A DNA stretch of 64,000 bases from the NCBI RefSeq assembly GCF_002953255.1, contig NZ_CP026498.1, positions 8,699,259-8,763,258 on the forward strand, written 5' to 3'. Position 1 is the first letter of the stretch. Each line of letters starts with the position of its first letter. The notes under the pieces were generated by a model that did no database searches, had not been told where the DNA came from, and saw only the letters and a program-made list of their open reading frames with translations. Shown here piece after piece: positions 45,727 through 53,805 of the stretch. This DNA comes from Streptomyces sp. CB01881 (GTDB taxonomy: Bacteria > Actinomycetota > Actinomycetes > Streptomycetales > Streptomycetaceae). The position numbers and the translations under genes were made by a program.

Positions 45727-46452
45727 ATGAGCCGCCTCGAACTGCTCCCCGCCGTCGACGTCCGGGACGGCCAGGCCGTCCGCCTGGTCAAGGGCGCCTC
45801 CGGCACCGAGACCTCCTTCGGCGAGCCGCTCGCCGCAGCCCTCGCCTGGCAGAACGCCGGCGCCGAGTGGCTCCACCTGGTCGACCTCGACGCCGCCTTC
45901 GGGACGGGCTCCAACCGCGACCTGCTCCGCGAGGTCACCGGCGCGCTGGACATCAAGGTCGAGCTGTCCGGCGGCATCCGCGACGACGAGTCGCTGGCCG
46001 CCGCCCTCGCCACCGGCTGCACCCGGGTCAACCTGGGCACCGCCGCCCTGGAGAGCCCCGAGTGGGTCGCCAAGGTCATCGCCGAGCACGGCGACAAGAT
46101 CGCGGTCGGCCTGGACGTGGTCGGCACCACCCTGCGCGGCCGCGGCTGGACCCGCGACGGCGGCCAGCTCTTCGACGTGCTGGCCCGCCTGGACGCCGAG
46201 GGCTGCGCCCGTTACGTCGTCACCGACGTCAACCGCGACGGCACCCTGACCGGCCCCAACCTCCAGCTGCTGCGCGACGTCTGCGCCGCCACCGACAAGC
46301 CGGTCGTCGCCTCCGGCGGCGTCTCCTCGCTGGACGATCTGCGGGCGATCGCCACGCTGGTCGGCGAGGGAGTCGAGGGCGCCATCGTCGGCAAGGCACT
46401 CTACGAGCAGAAGTTCACCCTCGAAGAGGCCCTGGAGGCGGTTTCAGGATGA
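45727..46452 (+). CDS. priA: Bifunctional HisA/TrpF isomerase PriA
   Basis: A 241-residue (beta-alpha)8 enzyme that isomerises ProFAR (HisA reaction). In actinobacteria it also isomerises phosphoribosylanthranilate (TrpF reaction). Key residues known from PriA are in place: D11 in LPAVDVRDG, R19, R143 in GRGWTRDGG (PriA-type active-site loop), and the acid in VVTDVNRDGTL. The trp genes later in this window lack trpF, which supports the dual role. The ATG follows GAGAGTTGCAACG. It overlaps the RidA-like gene by 4 bp. Confidence 0.95.
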   Translation: MSRLELLPAVDVRDGQAVRLVKGASGTETSFGEPLAAALAWQNAGAEWLHLVDLDAAFGTGSNRDLLREVTGALDIKVELSGGIRDDESLAAALATGCTRVNLGTAALESPEWVAKVIAEHGDKIAVGLDVVGTTLRGRGWTRDGGQLFDVLARLDAEGCARYVVTDVNRDGTLTGPNLQLLRDVCAATDKPVVASGGVSSLDDLRAIATLVGEGVEGAIVGKALYEQKFTLEEALEAVSG

Positions 46453-46880
46453 CGGAACGTCAGGTCGTGCGCGGTCGGGTCGGCGGGTTCTCCCCGTACG
46501 AGGACATCTTCGGCTCGGTGCAGGCGGTCGTCGCGGGCGACCACGTGCACGTGGCCGGTGCCAGGCCCCTGGAGGGCGAAACGCTCCAGGGCGAGGGCGA
46601 CCCGTACGAGCAGGCCCTCGCGTCGTTCCGGGTCGCGCTGGAGGCCCTGGCCGCGTACGGCCTGACGGCGGACGACGTGGTCCGCACCCGGATGTACCTG
46701 ACCCACGCCCGCGACGTCGACGCGGTGGGCCGTGCCCACCACGAGCTCTTCGACGCCGTACGCCCGGTGGCCGCCATGGTGGTGGTCCAGGGCCTGATCG
46801 ACGCCCGGATGCTCGTCGAGGTCGAACTCGACGCCTACCGTCCCGGGCTCGCAAGCACTCTGGAAGGCGGACAGCCATGA
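46449..46880 (+). CDS. RidA (YjgF/YER057c/UK114) family protein
   Basis: A 143-residue member of the reactive-intermediate deaminase family, which hydrolyses enamine/imine products of PLP enzymes. Family features are ALASFRVALEALAAYGLTADDVVRTRMYLT and the C-terminal LVEVELDAY. The usual RidA arginine/glutamate segment is partly diverged (HELFDAVRPVAAMVVVQGL), so it is a non-RidA subgroup and activity is uncertain. It is coupled to both neighbours by 4-bp ATGA overlaps (priA and hisF), so it is made together with the histidine enzymes. Confidence 0.85.
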   Translation: MTERQVVRGRVGGFSPYEDIFGSVQAVVAGDHVHVAGARPLEGETLQGEGDPYEQALASFRVALEALAAYGLTADDVVRTRMYLTHARDVDAVGRAHHELFDAVRPVAAMVVVQGLIDARMLVEVELDAYRPGLASTLEGGQP

Positions 46881-47647
46881 CCCTCGCCGTACGTGTCATC
46901 CCCTGCCTGGACGTCGACGCCGGCCGGGTGGTCAAGGGCGTCAACTTCCAGAACCTGCGCGACGCCGGCGACCCGGTCGAGATGGCCAAGCTCTACGACG
47001 CCGAGGGCGCCGACGAGCTGACCTTCCTCGACATCACCGCCTCCTCGGGGGACCGCGAGACCACCTACGACGTGGTGCGCCGCACCGCCGAGCAGGTCTT
47101 CATCCCGCTCACCGTCGGCGGCGGCATCCGGGCCGTCGAGGACGTCGACAAGCTGCTGCGGGCCGGCGCCGACAAGGTCGGCGTCAACACCGCGGCGATC
47201 GCCCGCCCGGAGCTGATCCGCGAGATCGCGCAGCGCTTCGGCCGCCAGGTGCTGGTGCTCTCGGTGGACGCCCGGCGCTGCCCGGAGGGCACCGAGACGC
47301 CGTCCGGCTTCGAGGTCACCACCCACGGGGGGCGCCAGGGCACCGGCCTGGACGCCGTCGAGTGGGCCGGCCGGGCGGCCGAGCTGGGCGCGGGCGAGAT
47401 CCTGCTCAACTCGATGGACGCGGACGGCACCAAGGACGGCTACGACCTGGACATGATCCGGGCGGTCCGCAAGACCGTCTCCGTCCCGGTGATCGCCTCC
47501 GGCGGCGCCGGCAAGCTGGGCGACTTCGCCCCGGCGGTGGAGGCCGGCGCGGACGCCGTGCTGGCCGCCAGCGTCTTCCACTTCGGCGACCTGCGGATCG
47601 GCGAGGTCAAGAACGCGCTGCGCGAGGCCGGGCAGCTCGTCCGCTGA
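46877..47647 (+). CDS. hisF: Imidazole glycerol phosphate synthase, cyclase subunit
   Basis: HisF joins ammonia from HisH with PRFAR, giving IGP and AICAR. In the 256-residue (beta-alpha)8 barrel D12 in RVIPCLDVDAGRVVKG and the second catalytic Asp in VLVLSVDARRC are visible, along with LTVGGGIRAVEDV, DGTKDGYDL and ASGGAGKLGDF phosphate-binding loops. The start overlaps the RidA-like stop by 4 bp. It ends the his operon; hisI lies 4.2 kb downstream with trpE. Confidence 0.97.
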   Translation: MTLAVRVIPCLDVDAGRVVKGVNFQNLRDAGDPVEMAKLYDAEGADELTFLDITASSGDRETTYDVVRRTAEQVFIPLTVGGGIRAVEDVDKLLRAGADKVGVNTAAIARPELIREIAQRFGRQVLVLSVDARRCPEGTETPSGFEVTTHGGRQGTGLDAVEWAGRAAELGAGEILLNSMDADGTKDGYDLDMIRAVRKTVSVPVIASGGAGKLGDFAPAVEAGADAVLAASVFHFGDLRIGEVKNALREAGQLVR

Positions 47648-47704
47648 GCCTGCGCCGGTGCCGTCCACGTCCTCACCGGATGCGGACGGCACCGGCGGAC
47701 GCGC

Positions 47705-48490
47705 TCAGGACTCCTTCGGCGGCTCGCCCTTGATCAGGGCGAACGGCGCGCCGAACGGGTCCGCCAGCCAGGCGATCCGGCCGACGTCCGGGACCTGCTC
47801 CGGGCCCATCAGTACCGTGCCCCCGGCCGCCTGGCCCCGGCCGACCAGCTCGTCCACCTGCTCGGTGGCGAAGTACGGCGTCCAGGACGGCGGCTGGCCC
47901 TCGCCCATGATCGGTGCGATGCCGCCGAAGCTCGTCGCCCGCTGGTCGCCGTCGGCGGTGGAGACCACCAGGTACTCCATCCCCGGGGCCGGGAACTTCT
48001 CCGAGCGCCACCCGAACAGCGTCCGGTAGAAGCCGAAGCCGGCCTGCTGGTCACTGGTGTGCAGCTCGGCCCAGACCAGCGCGTTGTCGGTGGACACCGC
48101 GTCCAGGCCCTTGGTCGTGCCGGCCTGCCAGAGCGCGAACTGCGCCCCCTGCGGGTCGGTGATCTGGGCCATCCGCCCGGCCTCCATGACGTCGAACGGC
48201 GCGACCCGGACGGTGCCGCCGGCCTGCTCGACGGCCTTGGCGGTGGCATCCGCGTCGGGCGTCCCGAAGTACGTCGTCCAGCTGGACCGCGCGCCCTCCT
48301 CGGTGAGCGGCCCGATCGCGGCCACGGTTTTGCCGTCGGCCTGCAGGAATCCGTAGCCGCCGGCCTCCGGGCCGAGACCCTGGTACGTCCAGCCGAACAC
48401 CGCGCCGTAGAACGCGGCGGCCGCGGCCGGGTCCGGGCTGCCGAGGTCGATCCAGCAGGGCGCGCCGGTGGGGAAGTCGGTAGTGAGCAT
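47705..48490 (-). CDS. VOC-family (glyoxalase/bleomycin-resistance-like) protein
   Basis: A 261-residue protein made of two tandem VOC modules (about residues 10-125 and 135-255), each with the beta-alpha-beta-beta-beta pattern. The module starts are PCWIDLGSPDPAAAAAFYGAVFGW and ALVWAELHTSDQQAGFGFYRTLFGW, and module ends are ITDPQGAQFALWQ and LADPFGAPFALIKG. The substrate is unknown. The ATG at 48490 has AAGGAG 10 bp upstream. It is convergent with hisF across 57 bp. Confidence 0.88.
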   Translation of the reverse strand: MLTTDFPTGAPCWIDLGSPDPAAAAAFYGAVFGWTYQGLGPEAGGYGFLQADGKTVAAIGPLTEEGARSSWTTYFGTPDADATAKAVEQAGGTVRVAPFDVMEAGRMAQITDPQGAQFALWQAGTTKGLDAVSTDNALVWAELHTSDQQAGFGFYRTLFGWRSEKFPAPGMEYLVVSTADGDQRATSFGGIAPIMGEGQPPSWTPYFATEQVDELVGRGQAAGGTVLMGPEQVPDVGRIAWLADPFGAPFALIKGEPPKES

Positions 48491-48699
48491 GGGGGTGGTG
48501 CTCCTTCGACGGGAAAGGGCGGCCGGGCGGTTTCGCGGGGGCGTGCACGCACCCCACCCCGGCCATCTGCGAGTCTGCACCCCGCCACCCGCATCCGCAG
48601 CCGGACACAGCCGAGCTGCGGGTTCCGTGTCGCCCGGCGCGGGGGCGGCGGGCCAGGGCGGCCGGTCCGGCGGATCAGGGGCTTCAGACGCCGGAGACG

Positions 48700-49044
48700 G
48701 AGACGAAACCGAGGAGCCACACGGCCCGTACTCTCACTGACCTCGGAGACCACGCAGGAACCGAGCAACAGCACCGGGTCGCGTTGATCCGTTGGGACGC
48801 TGAGAAGTACCGGCGCGTTCACGCCCTCACCTACGCGGATCTGGGGGACAGCCTGGCCGCTCAAGCCCGAGCGGATGAGGCGGTGGCAGCCTGGGGGTGC
48901 GCCCTCGACCTCATGGACGGCGTGACCTCGGATCGGACGAGAAAGGCGATCTCCTCCATCCGCCCTCGTTTGGCGATCTACCGTAGACGCGCTGTTCCGG
49001 GAACCGCCGAACTGGAACGCCGTGCACGCGAGGCACTGACATGA
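48700..49044 (+). pseudogene. C-terminal remnant of an XRE-type regulator with TPR-like repeats
   Basis: The frame is open through this stretch and encodes RTLTDLGDHAGTEQQHR, then the TPR-like ALTYADLGDSLAAQARADEA and the ending PGTAELERRAREALT. From memory this is the C-terminus of streptomycete helix-turn-helix regulators of 380-420 residues that are often encoded just before Nudix genes. The HTH domain and most of the protein are absent. A TTG at 48784 would give only 86 residues. I therefore read it as a decayed gene, 30 bp before the Nudix gene. It could also be a very short stand-alone protein. Confidence 0.55.
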
Positions 49045-49074
49045 CAGCCCTGCCGTAGGAAGGATCCGACCGAG

Positions 49075-49575
49075 GTGGCTCAGCCGACTGCTGATCAGAC
49101 CGGCGCTCTCAAGCCTGCTACGGGGTCGATGACGCTGCTGGTCGCCGCCGTCATCGTTCACGACCTCGAAGGCCGGCGGGTGGTTCTCCTCCGACGAGGA
49201 CCCAAGGCCAAGTTCGCCCAAGGCCTGTGGGACCTGCCGGTGGGTAAGAACGAACCCGGCGAACCGATCACGGAGACGGCGGTTCGCGAACTGAAGGAGG
49301 AGACCGGGCTCGTCGTCACTCCCGAGGACTTGCGACTGGTTCACGTCATCCACGGGGCCCGGGGCGTCGAGGCCCCCCATGGCTTCCTGACCGTTGTTTT
49401 CGCCGCTCACCGCTGGTCGGGCGAACTCGTGAACGGGGAACCCGGCAAACACTCGGAAGTCGCGTGGGCCGGCATCGACGCCCTGCCGGAGAAATTCGTC
49501 TCCACTACCAAAGAGGCCCTGGTCAGCCACCTCGACAACGGTCCGAGTGTCTCCCTCGACTCGTGGCATGACTAG
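49075..49575 (+). CDS. Nudix hydrolase
   Basis: A 166-residue pyrophosphohydrolase with a complete Nudix box GKNEPGEPITETAVRELKEE followed by TGL (G-x5-E-x7-R-E-U-x-E-E-x-G-U), starting near residue 58. The N-terminal ~18 residues are polar and disordered-looking. The substrate is unknown. GTG 49075 follows AGGAAGGATCC. Its third-position GC is lower and more varied than in neighbouring core genes, which fits an accessory gene. Two hairpin terminators follow. Confidence 0.9.
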   Translation: MAQPTADQTGALKPATGSMTLLVAAVIVHDLEGRRVVLLRRGPKAKFAQGLWDLPVGKNEPGEPITETAVRELKEETGLVVTPEDLRLVHVIHGARGVEAPHGFLTVVFAAHRWSGELVNGEPGKHSEVAWAGIDALPEKFVSTTKEALVSHLDNGPSVSLDSWHD

Positions 49576-49624
49576 TCCCAGGCCGGATTGGCCGCCGCCG
49601 GCTGGTGCTTTCGGCCCTTGCCCG

Positions 49625-49656
49625 CCACCGGCCTCCTCGATGGAAGAGGCCGGTGG
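49625..49656 (+). terminator. Terminator after the Nudix gene
   Basis: Perfect 11-bp arms CCACCGGCCTC (49625-49635) and GAGGCCGGTGG (49646-49656) with a 10-nt loop, 50 bp after the stop. Confidence 0.75.
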
Positions 49657-49676
49657 ATTCTCCGGCCTCCCCCTGT

Positions 49677-49713
49677 GACCGCCCGTCCCGCCGCTCGGGC
49701 GGGGCGGGCGGTC
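49677..49713. terminator. Second hairpin terminator between convergent genes
   Basis: 16-bp arms GACCGCCCGTCCCGCC (49677-49692) and GGCGGGGCGGGCGGTC (49698-49713), one G-T pair, loop GCTCG. It is placed so that it could end the minus-strand gene starting at 50453 as well. Confidence 0.68.
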
Positions 49714-49808
49714 GAACTCGCGGCCGTTCTTCTCCGTTCGACCTTTGAGCGACGCGTTGAGTTTCGCTCTTCTCGTGCCTGAGTCTCTTCTGTTCTTGAT
49801 GTGTCAGG

Positions 49809-50453
49809 TCAGGCCGGCGGCAGTGGGAGGACGTGCCGCAGGGCGGTGACGGCGTCCGGCGGGCCGTCGACCGACAGCTCCGTCCGCTCGCCGCGGCCGT
49901 AGACGAAGAGCAGCAGCTCGCCCGGCTCGCCGGTGATCCGGACGGTCGGTGCGCCCGCCGGGCCGACGGTCAGGCTCCGTCCGTCGGGGTGGCGCAGCTC
50001 CAGCCGGGCGGGGGAGCGGCGGCCCGCCTCCAGCCGGGCGAGCAGCGGCAGCCGGCGCCAGAGCGCCTCGGCCCGCCCCGGTGGCACCGGCTGCGGCCGC
50101 CACTGCGGGCCCGCCCGGCGGACGTCCTCGGCGTGCACGAAGTACTCGACGGTGTTGCCGGCCTCGTCGGCGCCGGGCAGTGCGAACAGCGAGAGCAGCG
50201 GCGGGCCGGAGCGGAAGCGCCGCACCAGCTCCTCGTAGGGGCGTTCGGCGTACCCGCCCTGCACCCGGTGGGTCCAGCCGGCCAGCGGGCCGAGCCGGAT
50301 GCCCGCCGCGGCGTCCGGCCGGCTCTCCCGGATCACCAGGTGGGCGGCGAGGTCGCGGGTGGACCACCCGGCACAGAGGGTGGGGGCGTCCGGCCCGGCG
50401 GCGGCCAGCAGTTCGGCCAGCCGGTGGCGCTCGGCGAGGGCGTGGTTCGACAT
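49809..50453 (-). CDS. TIGR03085-type mycothiol-dependent maleylpyruvate isomerase-like protein
   Basis: A 214-residue protein of the DinB/MDMPI fold, close to family TIGR03085. The N-terminal RHRLAELLAAAGPDAPTLCAGWSTRDLAAHLVIRESRPD contains the conserved W-x-x-R-D-L-x-A-H segment that supplies metal-site His in this fold. A VEYFVHAEDVRRAGPQWRP stretch has the second His, and the C-terminal half is beta-rich. The substrate is unknown and a mycothiol link is inferred. ATG 50453 lacks a strong ribosome-binding site. Only 47 bp separate it from the next minus-strand gene. Confidence 0.83.
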   Translation of the reverse strand: MSNHALAERHRLAELLAAAGPDAPTLCAGWSTRDLAAHLVIRESRPDAAAGIRLGPLAGWTHRVQGGYAERPYEELVRRFRSGPPLLSLFALPGADEAGNTVEYFVHAEDVRRAGPQWRPQPVPPGRAEALWRRLPLLARLEAGRRSPARLELRHPDGRSLTVGPAGAPTVRITGEPGELLLFVYGRGERTELSVDGPPDAVTALRHVLPLPPA

Positions 50454-50500
50454 GGTCAGAAGCGTAGGGCCCGGGTGCCCCGGGGGTGTGCGGACGGGGG

Positions 50501-51106
50501 CTACTTCAGGTGCCCGGTGAGCCTGGTGCCGCCCGGGTGGTTGCTGGCCGTCAGGGTGCAGGTGTAGTCCCGCCAGCCCTGCTGGTAGAAGGTCATCGAC
50601 GGGCCGATCGGGTACCCGTAGTACGGCCCGCCGCCGACCTGGCGGGTTTCCGCCGCGGCCTGCGGGTCCTTGCACCCGTCCCGCATCGCCTTGCTGATCT
50701 GGCTGTCACCGGTCAGCCCGTCCGGCAGCAGCAGGGTGCCGATCGCCTCGCCGTCGTGCGCGCCCTCGCAGGGGCGCGCCTCCGGCTTGGTGACCGACTT
50801 GTTCAGCTGCGGGTGGTCGAAGCAGGAGCCGGCCGTGAAGAAGGTGTACGGCACCGCCTTGGTGGGCGTCGGCGTGGGCGTCGGGGTGGGCGTGGGGGTC
50901 GGGCTCGGGGCGGTGACGGCGGGGGTGGGCGGGGGAGGCAGCGCGGCCGGCTTCTTCTCCGGCCAGAGCAGCACGGTGGCCACCACCGCGAGCAGTACGG
51001 CCAGCACGGCCGAGACGGCGAGGACCAGGCCCCGCGACGGGCGGGCGGCGGCTTCGTCCGGCCGCGCGGGGACCGGCGGCTCGGGGGACGGCTGCTCGGA
51101 GGTCAT
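50501..51106 (-). CDS. Membrane-anchored protein with Septum_form-like external domain
   Basis: A 201-residue protein with a Pro-rich cytoplasmic N-terminus, one span (LVLAVSAVLAVLLAVVATVLLW, about residues 28-49), then a Thr-Pro repeat stalk (about 68-82) and a Cys-containing external domain. That domain has FFTAGSCFDHPQLN, EARPCEGAHDGEAIG, a KDP segment and DYTCTLTAS. The CF-x-x and C-x-x-x-HDxE pattern resembles the actinobacterial Septum_form family, whose role is poorly defined. ATG 51106 was chosen; upstream codons look non-coding. Confidence 0.7.
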   Translation of the reverse strand: MTSEQPSPEPPVPARPDEAAARPSRGLVLAVSAVLAVLLAVVATVLLWPEKKPAALPPPPTPAVTAPSPTPTPTPTPTPTPTKAVPYTFFTAGSCFDHPQLNKSVTKPEARPCEGAHDGEAIGTLLLPDGLTGDSQISKAMRDGCKDPQAAAETRQVGGGPYYGYPIGPSMTFYQQGWRDYTCTLTASNHPGGTRLTGHLK

Positions 51107-51237
51107 GGCCACGAGGATGGCCCAAGCCGGGGCCGCCCGGCAGGCGGTTGGCACAACTCGTACGAACAGACCGGCGCGCCGGGGCGGGCAGCCGGCGTTC
51201 GGATAGGCTCGCCCCGGCACGACACGATCCCAGGAGC

Positions 51238-51717
51238 ATGCGGATGCGCGTCGGAATCACCGGTCACCGGGGCCTGTCGGGTGGCATCACCGAGATGCTG
51301 GTCCGCGGGGACCTCTGGAAGCTGGTCACCACCTTCGGCCCGTACGAACTGGTCGGCGTCACCTGTGCCGACGAGGGCCCGGAGACCTGGTTCGCCAGGT
51401 CGGTACTGGAGCACGGCGGCAAGCTGGAGGTCGTCGTCCCCGCGGGGGCGCCCGTCGTGGGCCGCGCCGACGACGCGCACCGGGGCACCCGGATGCGGCT
51501 GATGAACGAGGCCAACGCCGTCCACCGGCTGGCCGCGCCCGAGCACGGCGGCCTCGGTGACGACACCGGGCGGGCCGTGGTCGGCATGATCGACGAACTG
51601 ATCGCGGTCTGGGACGGCGGGCCCGGCAGCGAGCCCGCCCGGGTCGCCGGACTGGCGCAGCAGGCCGGGCTGTTCGTCCACCGGATCTGGCCGGCCGGCT
51701 GCGAACGGCCGCTCTGA
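51238..51717 (+). CDS. SLOG-like Rossmann-fold protein
   Basis: A 159-residue protein. RVGITGHRGLSGG at the N-terminus and LVGVTCADEGPETWFARSVLEHGGKLEVVVPAG suggest the SLOG/nucleotide-binding Rossmann group that binds nucleotide-derived ligands or cleaves nucleotides. The activity is unknown. ATG 51238 follows CAGGAG closely; ATG 51244 is equally possible. A TAGGCT -10-like element lies at 51204. A GC microsatellite (GCCCGTCC-type 8-bp units, about 51745-51768) follows the gene. Confidence 0.7.
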   Translation: MRMRVGITGHRGLSGGITEMLVRGDLWKLVTTFGPYELVGVTCADEGPETWFARSVLEHGGKLEVVVPAGAPVVGRADDAHRGTRMRLMNEANAVHRLAAPEHGGLGDDTGRAVVGMIDELIAVWDGGPGSEPARVAGLAQQAGLFVHRIWPAGCERPL

Positions 51718-51844
51718 GCGCCCGGGCCCCCGACGGGGGGTCCGCCCGTCCGCCCGTCTGCCCGCCCGCGCGCCCGCCCGTCCACGCGGGCCCGCCGGCC
51801 CGGCCGCGATCCGGACGGGGGCCCGGCGGGCGGGGCCGGGCTGA

Positions 51845-51850
51845 CACAAT
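51845..51850 (+). promoter_or_regulatory. -10 element, leaderless promoter of hisI-trpE
   Basis: CACAAT ends 6 bp before ATG 51857, implying a leaderless transcript for hisI and, by proximity, trpE. Confidence 0.42.
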
Positions 51851-51856
51851 GGCCCC

Positions 51857-52234
51857 ATGTCCACCCCCACCACGCCCGCCGCCCCCGGCTCCACCGCCCT
51901 GGACCCCGCGATCGCCGCCCGGCTCAAGCGCACCGACGACGGCCTGCTCCCGGCCGTCGCGCAGCAGTACGACACCGGTGAGGTCCTGATGCTGGGCTGG
52001 ATGGACGACGAGGCGCTGCACCGCACCCTCACCACCGGCCGCTGCACCTACTGGAGCCGCAGCCGCCGCGAGTACTGGGTCAAGGGCGACACCTCCGGCC
52101 ACGTCCAGCAGGTCAAGTCGGTCGCGCTGGACTGCGACGGCGACACCCTGCTGGTCCGGGTGGACCAGACCGGTGCCGCCTGCCACACCGGCGACCGCAC
52201 CTGCTTCGACGCCGACGTGCTCCCGCTCTCCTGA
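51857..52234 (+). CDS. hisI: Phosphoribosyl-AMP cyclohydrolase
   Basis: Opens the adenine ring of phosphoribosyl-AMP, the third step of histidine synthesis. The 125-residue stand-alone form (no HisE fusion) has MLGWMDDEALHRTL, the strongly conserved YWSRSRREYWVKGDTSGHVQ, DCDGDTLLVRVDQTGAACHTG and a final CFDADVL, with Cys and Asp residues of the Zn/Mg sites. It is separated from the main his operon by about 4.2 kb and lies 31 bp before trpE, so it is probably co-expressed with tryptophan genes. Confidence 0.95.
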   Translation: MSTPTTPAAPGSTALDPAIAARLKRTDDGLLPAVAQQYDTGEVLMLGWMDDEALHRTLTTGRCTYWSRSRREYWVKGDTSGHVQQVKSVALDCDGDTLLVRVDQTGAACHTGDRTCFDADVLPLS

Positions 52235-52265
52235 CCCGTTCCTACCCCTTAAGGTGCCGCCCGCC

Positions 52266-53786
52266 ATGGACCTCGAAGCCTTCCGCAAGCTCGCCGTCGA
52301 CACCCGGGTCATCCCGGTCACCCGCAGGCTCCTCGCGGACGGCCTCACCCCGATCGGCCTCTACCGCAGCCTCGGCGGCGAGCGCCCCGGCACCTTCCTG
52401 CTGGAGTCCGCCGAGCAGGGCCGCAGCTGGTCCCGGTACTCCTTCGTCGGCGTCCGCAGCGCGGCCGTGCTCACCGCCGGCGAGGACGGCGAGGCCCGCT
52501 GGCACGGCGCCCCGCCGGTCGGCATCCCCACCACCGGCGACCCGCTGGAGGTGCTGCGCGCCACCCTGGTGGCGCTGCACACCCCGCGCCACACCGACGA
52601 CGGCCTGCCCCCGCTCACCGGCGGCCTGGTCGGCTACCTCGGGTACGACGTCGTCCGCCGGCTGGAGAAGCTGCCCGACCTCAACCCGGACGACCTGAAG
52701 CTCCCCGAGCTGACCATGCTGCTGGCCACCGACCTCGCGGTCCTGGACCACGCCGACGGCACGGTGCTGCTGATCGCCAACGCGGTCAACCACAACGACC
52801 TGGCCAGCGGCGTCGACGAGGCCTACGCGGACGCGGTGGCCCGGCTCGACGCGATGGAGGCCGACCTGCTGAAGCCGGTCGACCCGGGCCTGGCCACCTT
52901 CACCCCGTCCGGCCCCGGCGAGGTCCGCTCGCCGTTCGGCGGCGAGCCGTACCGGGCCGCCGTCGAGGAGGTCAAGGAGCGGATCAGGGCGGGCGAGGCG
53001 TTCCAGGTGGTGCCCTCGCAGCGGTTCGAGGCCCCCTGCCCCGCCTCCGCGCTGGACGTCTACCGCGTGCTGCGCACCACCAACCCCAGCCCGTACATGT
53101 ACCTGTTCCGGTTCCCCGGCCCGGACGGCGGGGCCGAGGGCGGCTTCGACGTGGTCGGCTCCAGCCCGGAGGCGCTGGTCAAGGTCACCGAGGGCGAGGC
53201 GATGCTGCACCCGATCGCCGGCACCCGCCACCGCGGCGCCACCCCGCACGAGGACGCCGGGCTGGCCGCCGAGCTGCTCGCCGACCCCAAGGAGCGGGCC
53301 GAGCACCTGATGCTGGTCGACCTCGGCCGCAACGACCTCGGGCGGGTCTGCGAGCCGGGCAGCGTCGAGGTGGTCGACTTCATGCAGATCGAGCGGTACA
53401 GCCACGTCATGCACATCGTCTCCACGGTCACCGGCAGGGTCGCCGAGGGGCGGACCGCCTTCGACGTGCTGACCGCCTGCTTCCCGGCGGGCACCCTCTC
53501 CGGCGCGCCGAAGCCGCGCGCGATGCGCATCATCGAGGAGCTGGAGCCCACCCGCCGGGGCCTGTACGGCGGCTGCGTCGGCTACCTGGACTTCGCCGGG
53601 GACTCCGACACCGCGATCGCCATCCGCACCGCCGTCCTGCGCGACGGCACCGCGTACGTGCAGGCGGGCGCGGGCGTGGTCGCCGACTCGGACCCGCACG
53701 GCGAGGACACCGAGTGCCGCAACAAGGCCGCGGCCGTCCTGCGGGCGGTGGCCACCGCGAATACGCTGCGCACGCCGACGCTGTGA
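52266..53786 (+). CDS. trpE: Anthranilate synthase component I
   Basis: Converts chorismate to anthranilate with ammonia from TrpG. The 506-residue protein has the N-terminal feedback domain, with LLESAEQGRSWSRYSFVG resembling the LLES-type Trp-binding segment. The chorismate-binding core follows: RIRAGEAFQVVPSQRF, IAGTRHRGATPHED, MLVDLGRNDLGRVCEPGSV and PAGTLSGAPKPRAM. It is not fused to TrpG, which is not in this window. ATG 52266 lies 31 bp after hisI; with no Trp-codon leader in that gap, attenuation of the usual kind is not possible here. Confidence 0.94.
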   Translation: MDLEAFRKLAVDTRVIPVTRRLLADGLTPIGLYRSLGGERPGTFLLESAEQGRSWSRYSFVGVRSAAVLTAGEDGEARWHGAPPVGIPTTGDPLEVLRATLVALHTPRHTDDGLPPLTGGLVGYLGYDVVRRLEKLPDLNPDDLKLPELTMLLATDLAVLDHADGTVLLIANAVNHNDLASGVDEAYADAVARLDAMEADLLKPVDPGLATFTPSGPGEVRSPFGGEPYRAAVEEVKERIRAGEAFQVVPSQRFEAPCPASALDVYRVLRTTNPSPYMYLFRFPGPDGGAEGGFDVVGSSPEALVKVTEGEAMLHPIAGTRHRGATPHEDAGLAAELLADPKERAEHLMLVDLGRNDLGRVCEPGSVEVVDFMQIERYSHVMHIVSTVTGRVAEGRTAFDVLTACFPAGTLSGAPKPRAMRIIEELEPTRRGLYGGCVGYLDFAGDSDTAIAIRTAVLRDGTAYVQAGAGVVADSDPHGEDTECRNKAAAVLRAVATANTLRTPTL

Positions 53787-53805
53787 GCCGCGGCAAGGAG
53801 GCGGG

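Noticed and set aside
51720..51790. GC-rich 8-bp microsatellite after the SLOG-like gene
   Set aside because: Simple-sequence slippage of GCCCGTCC; not counted as a separate functional element.
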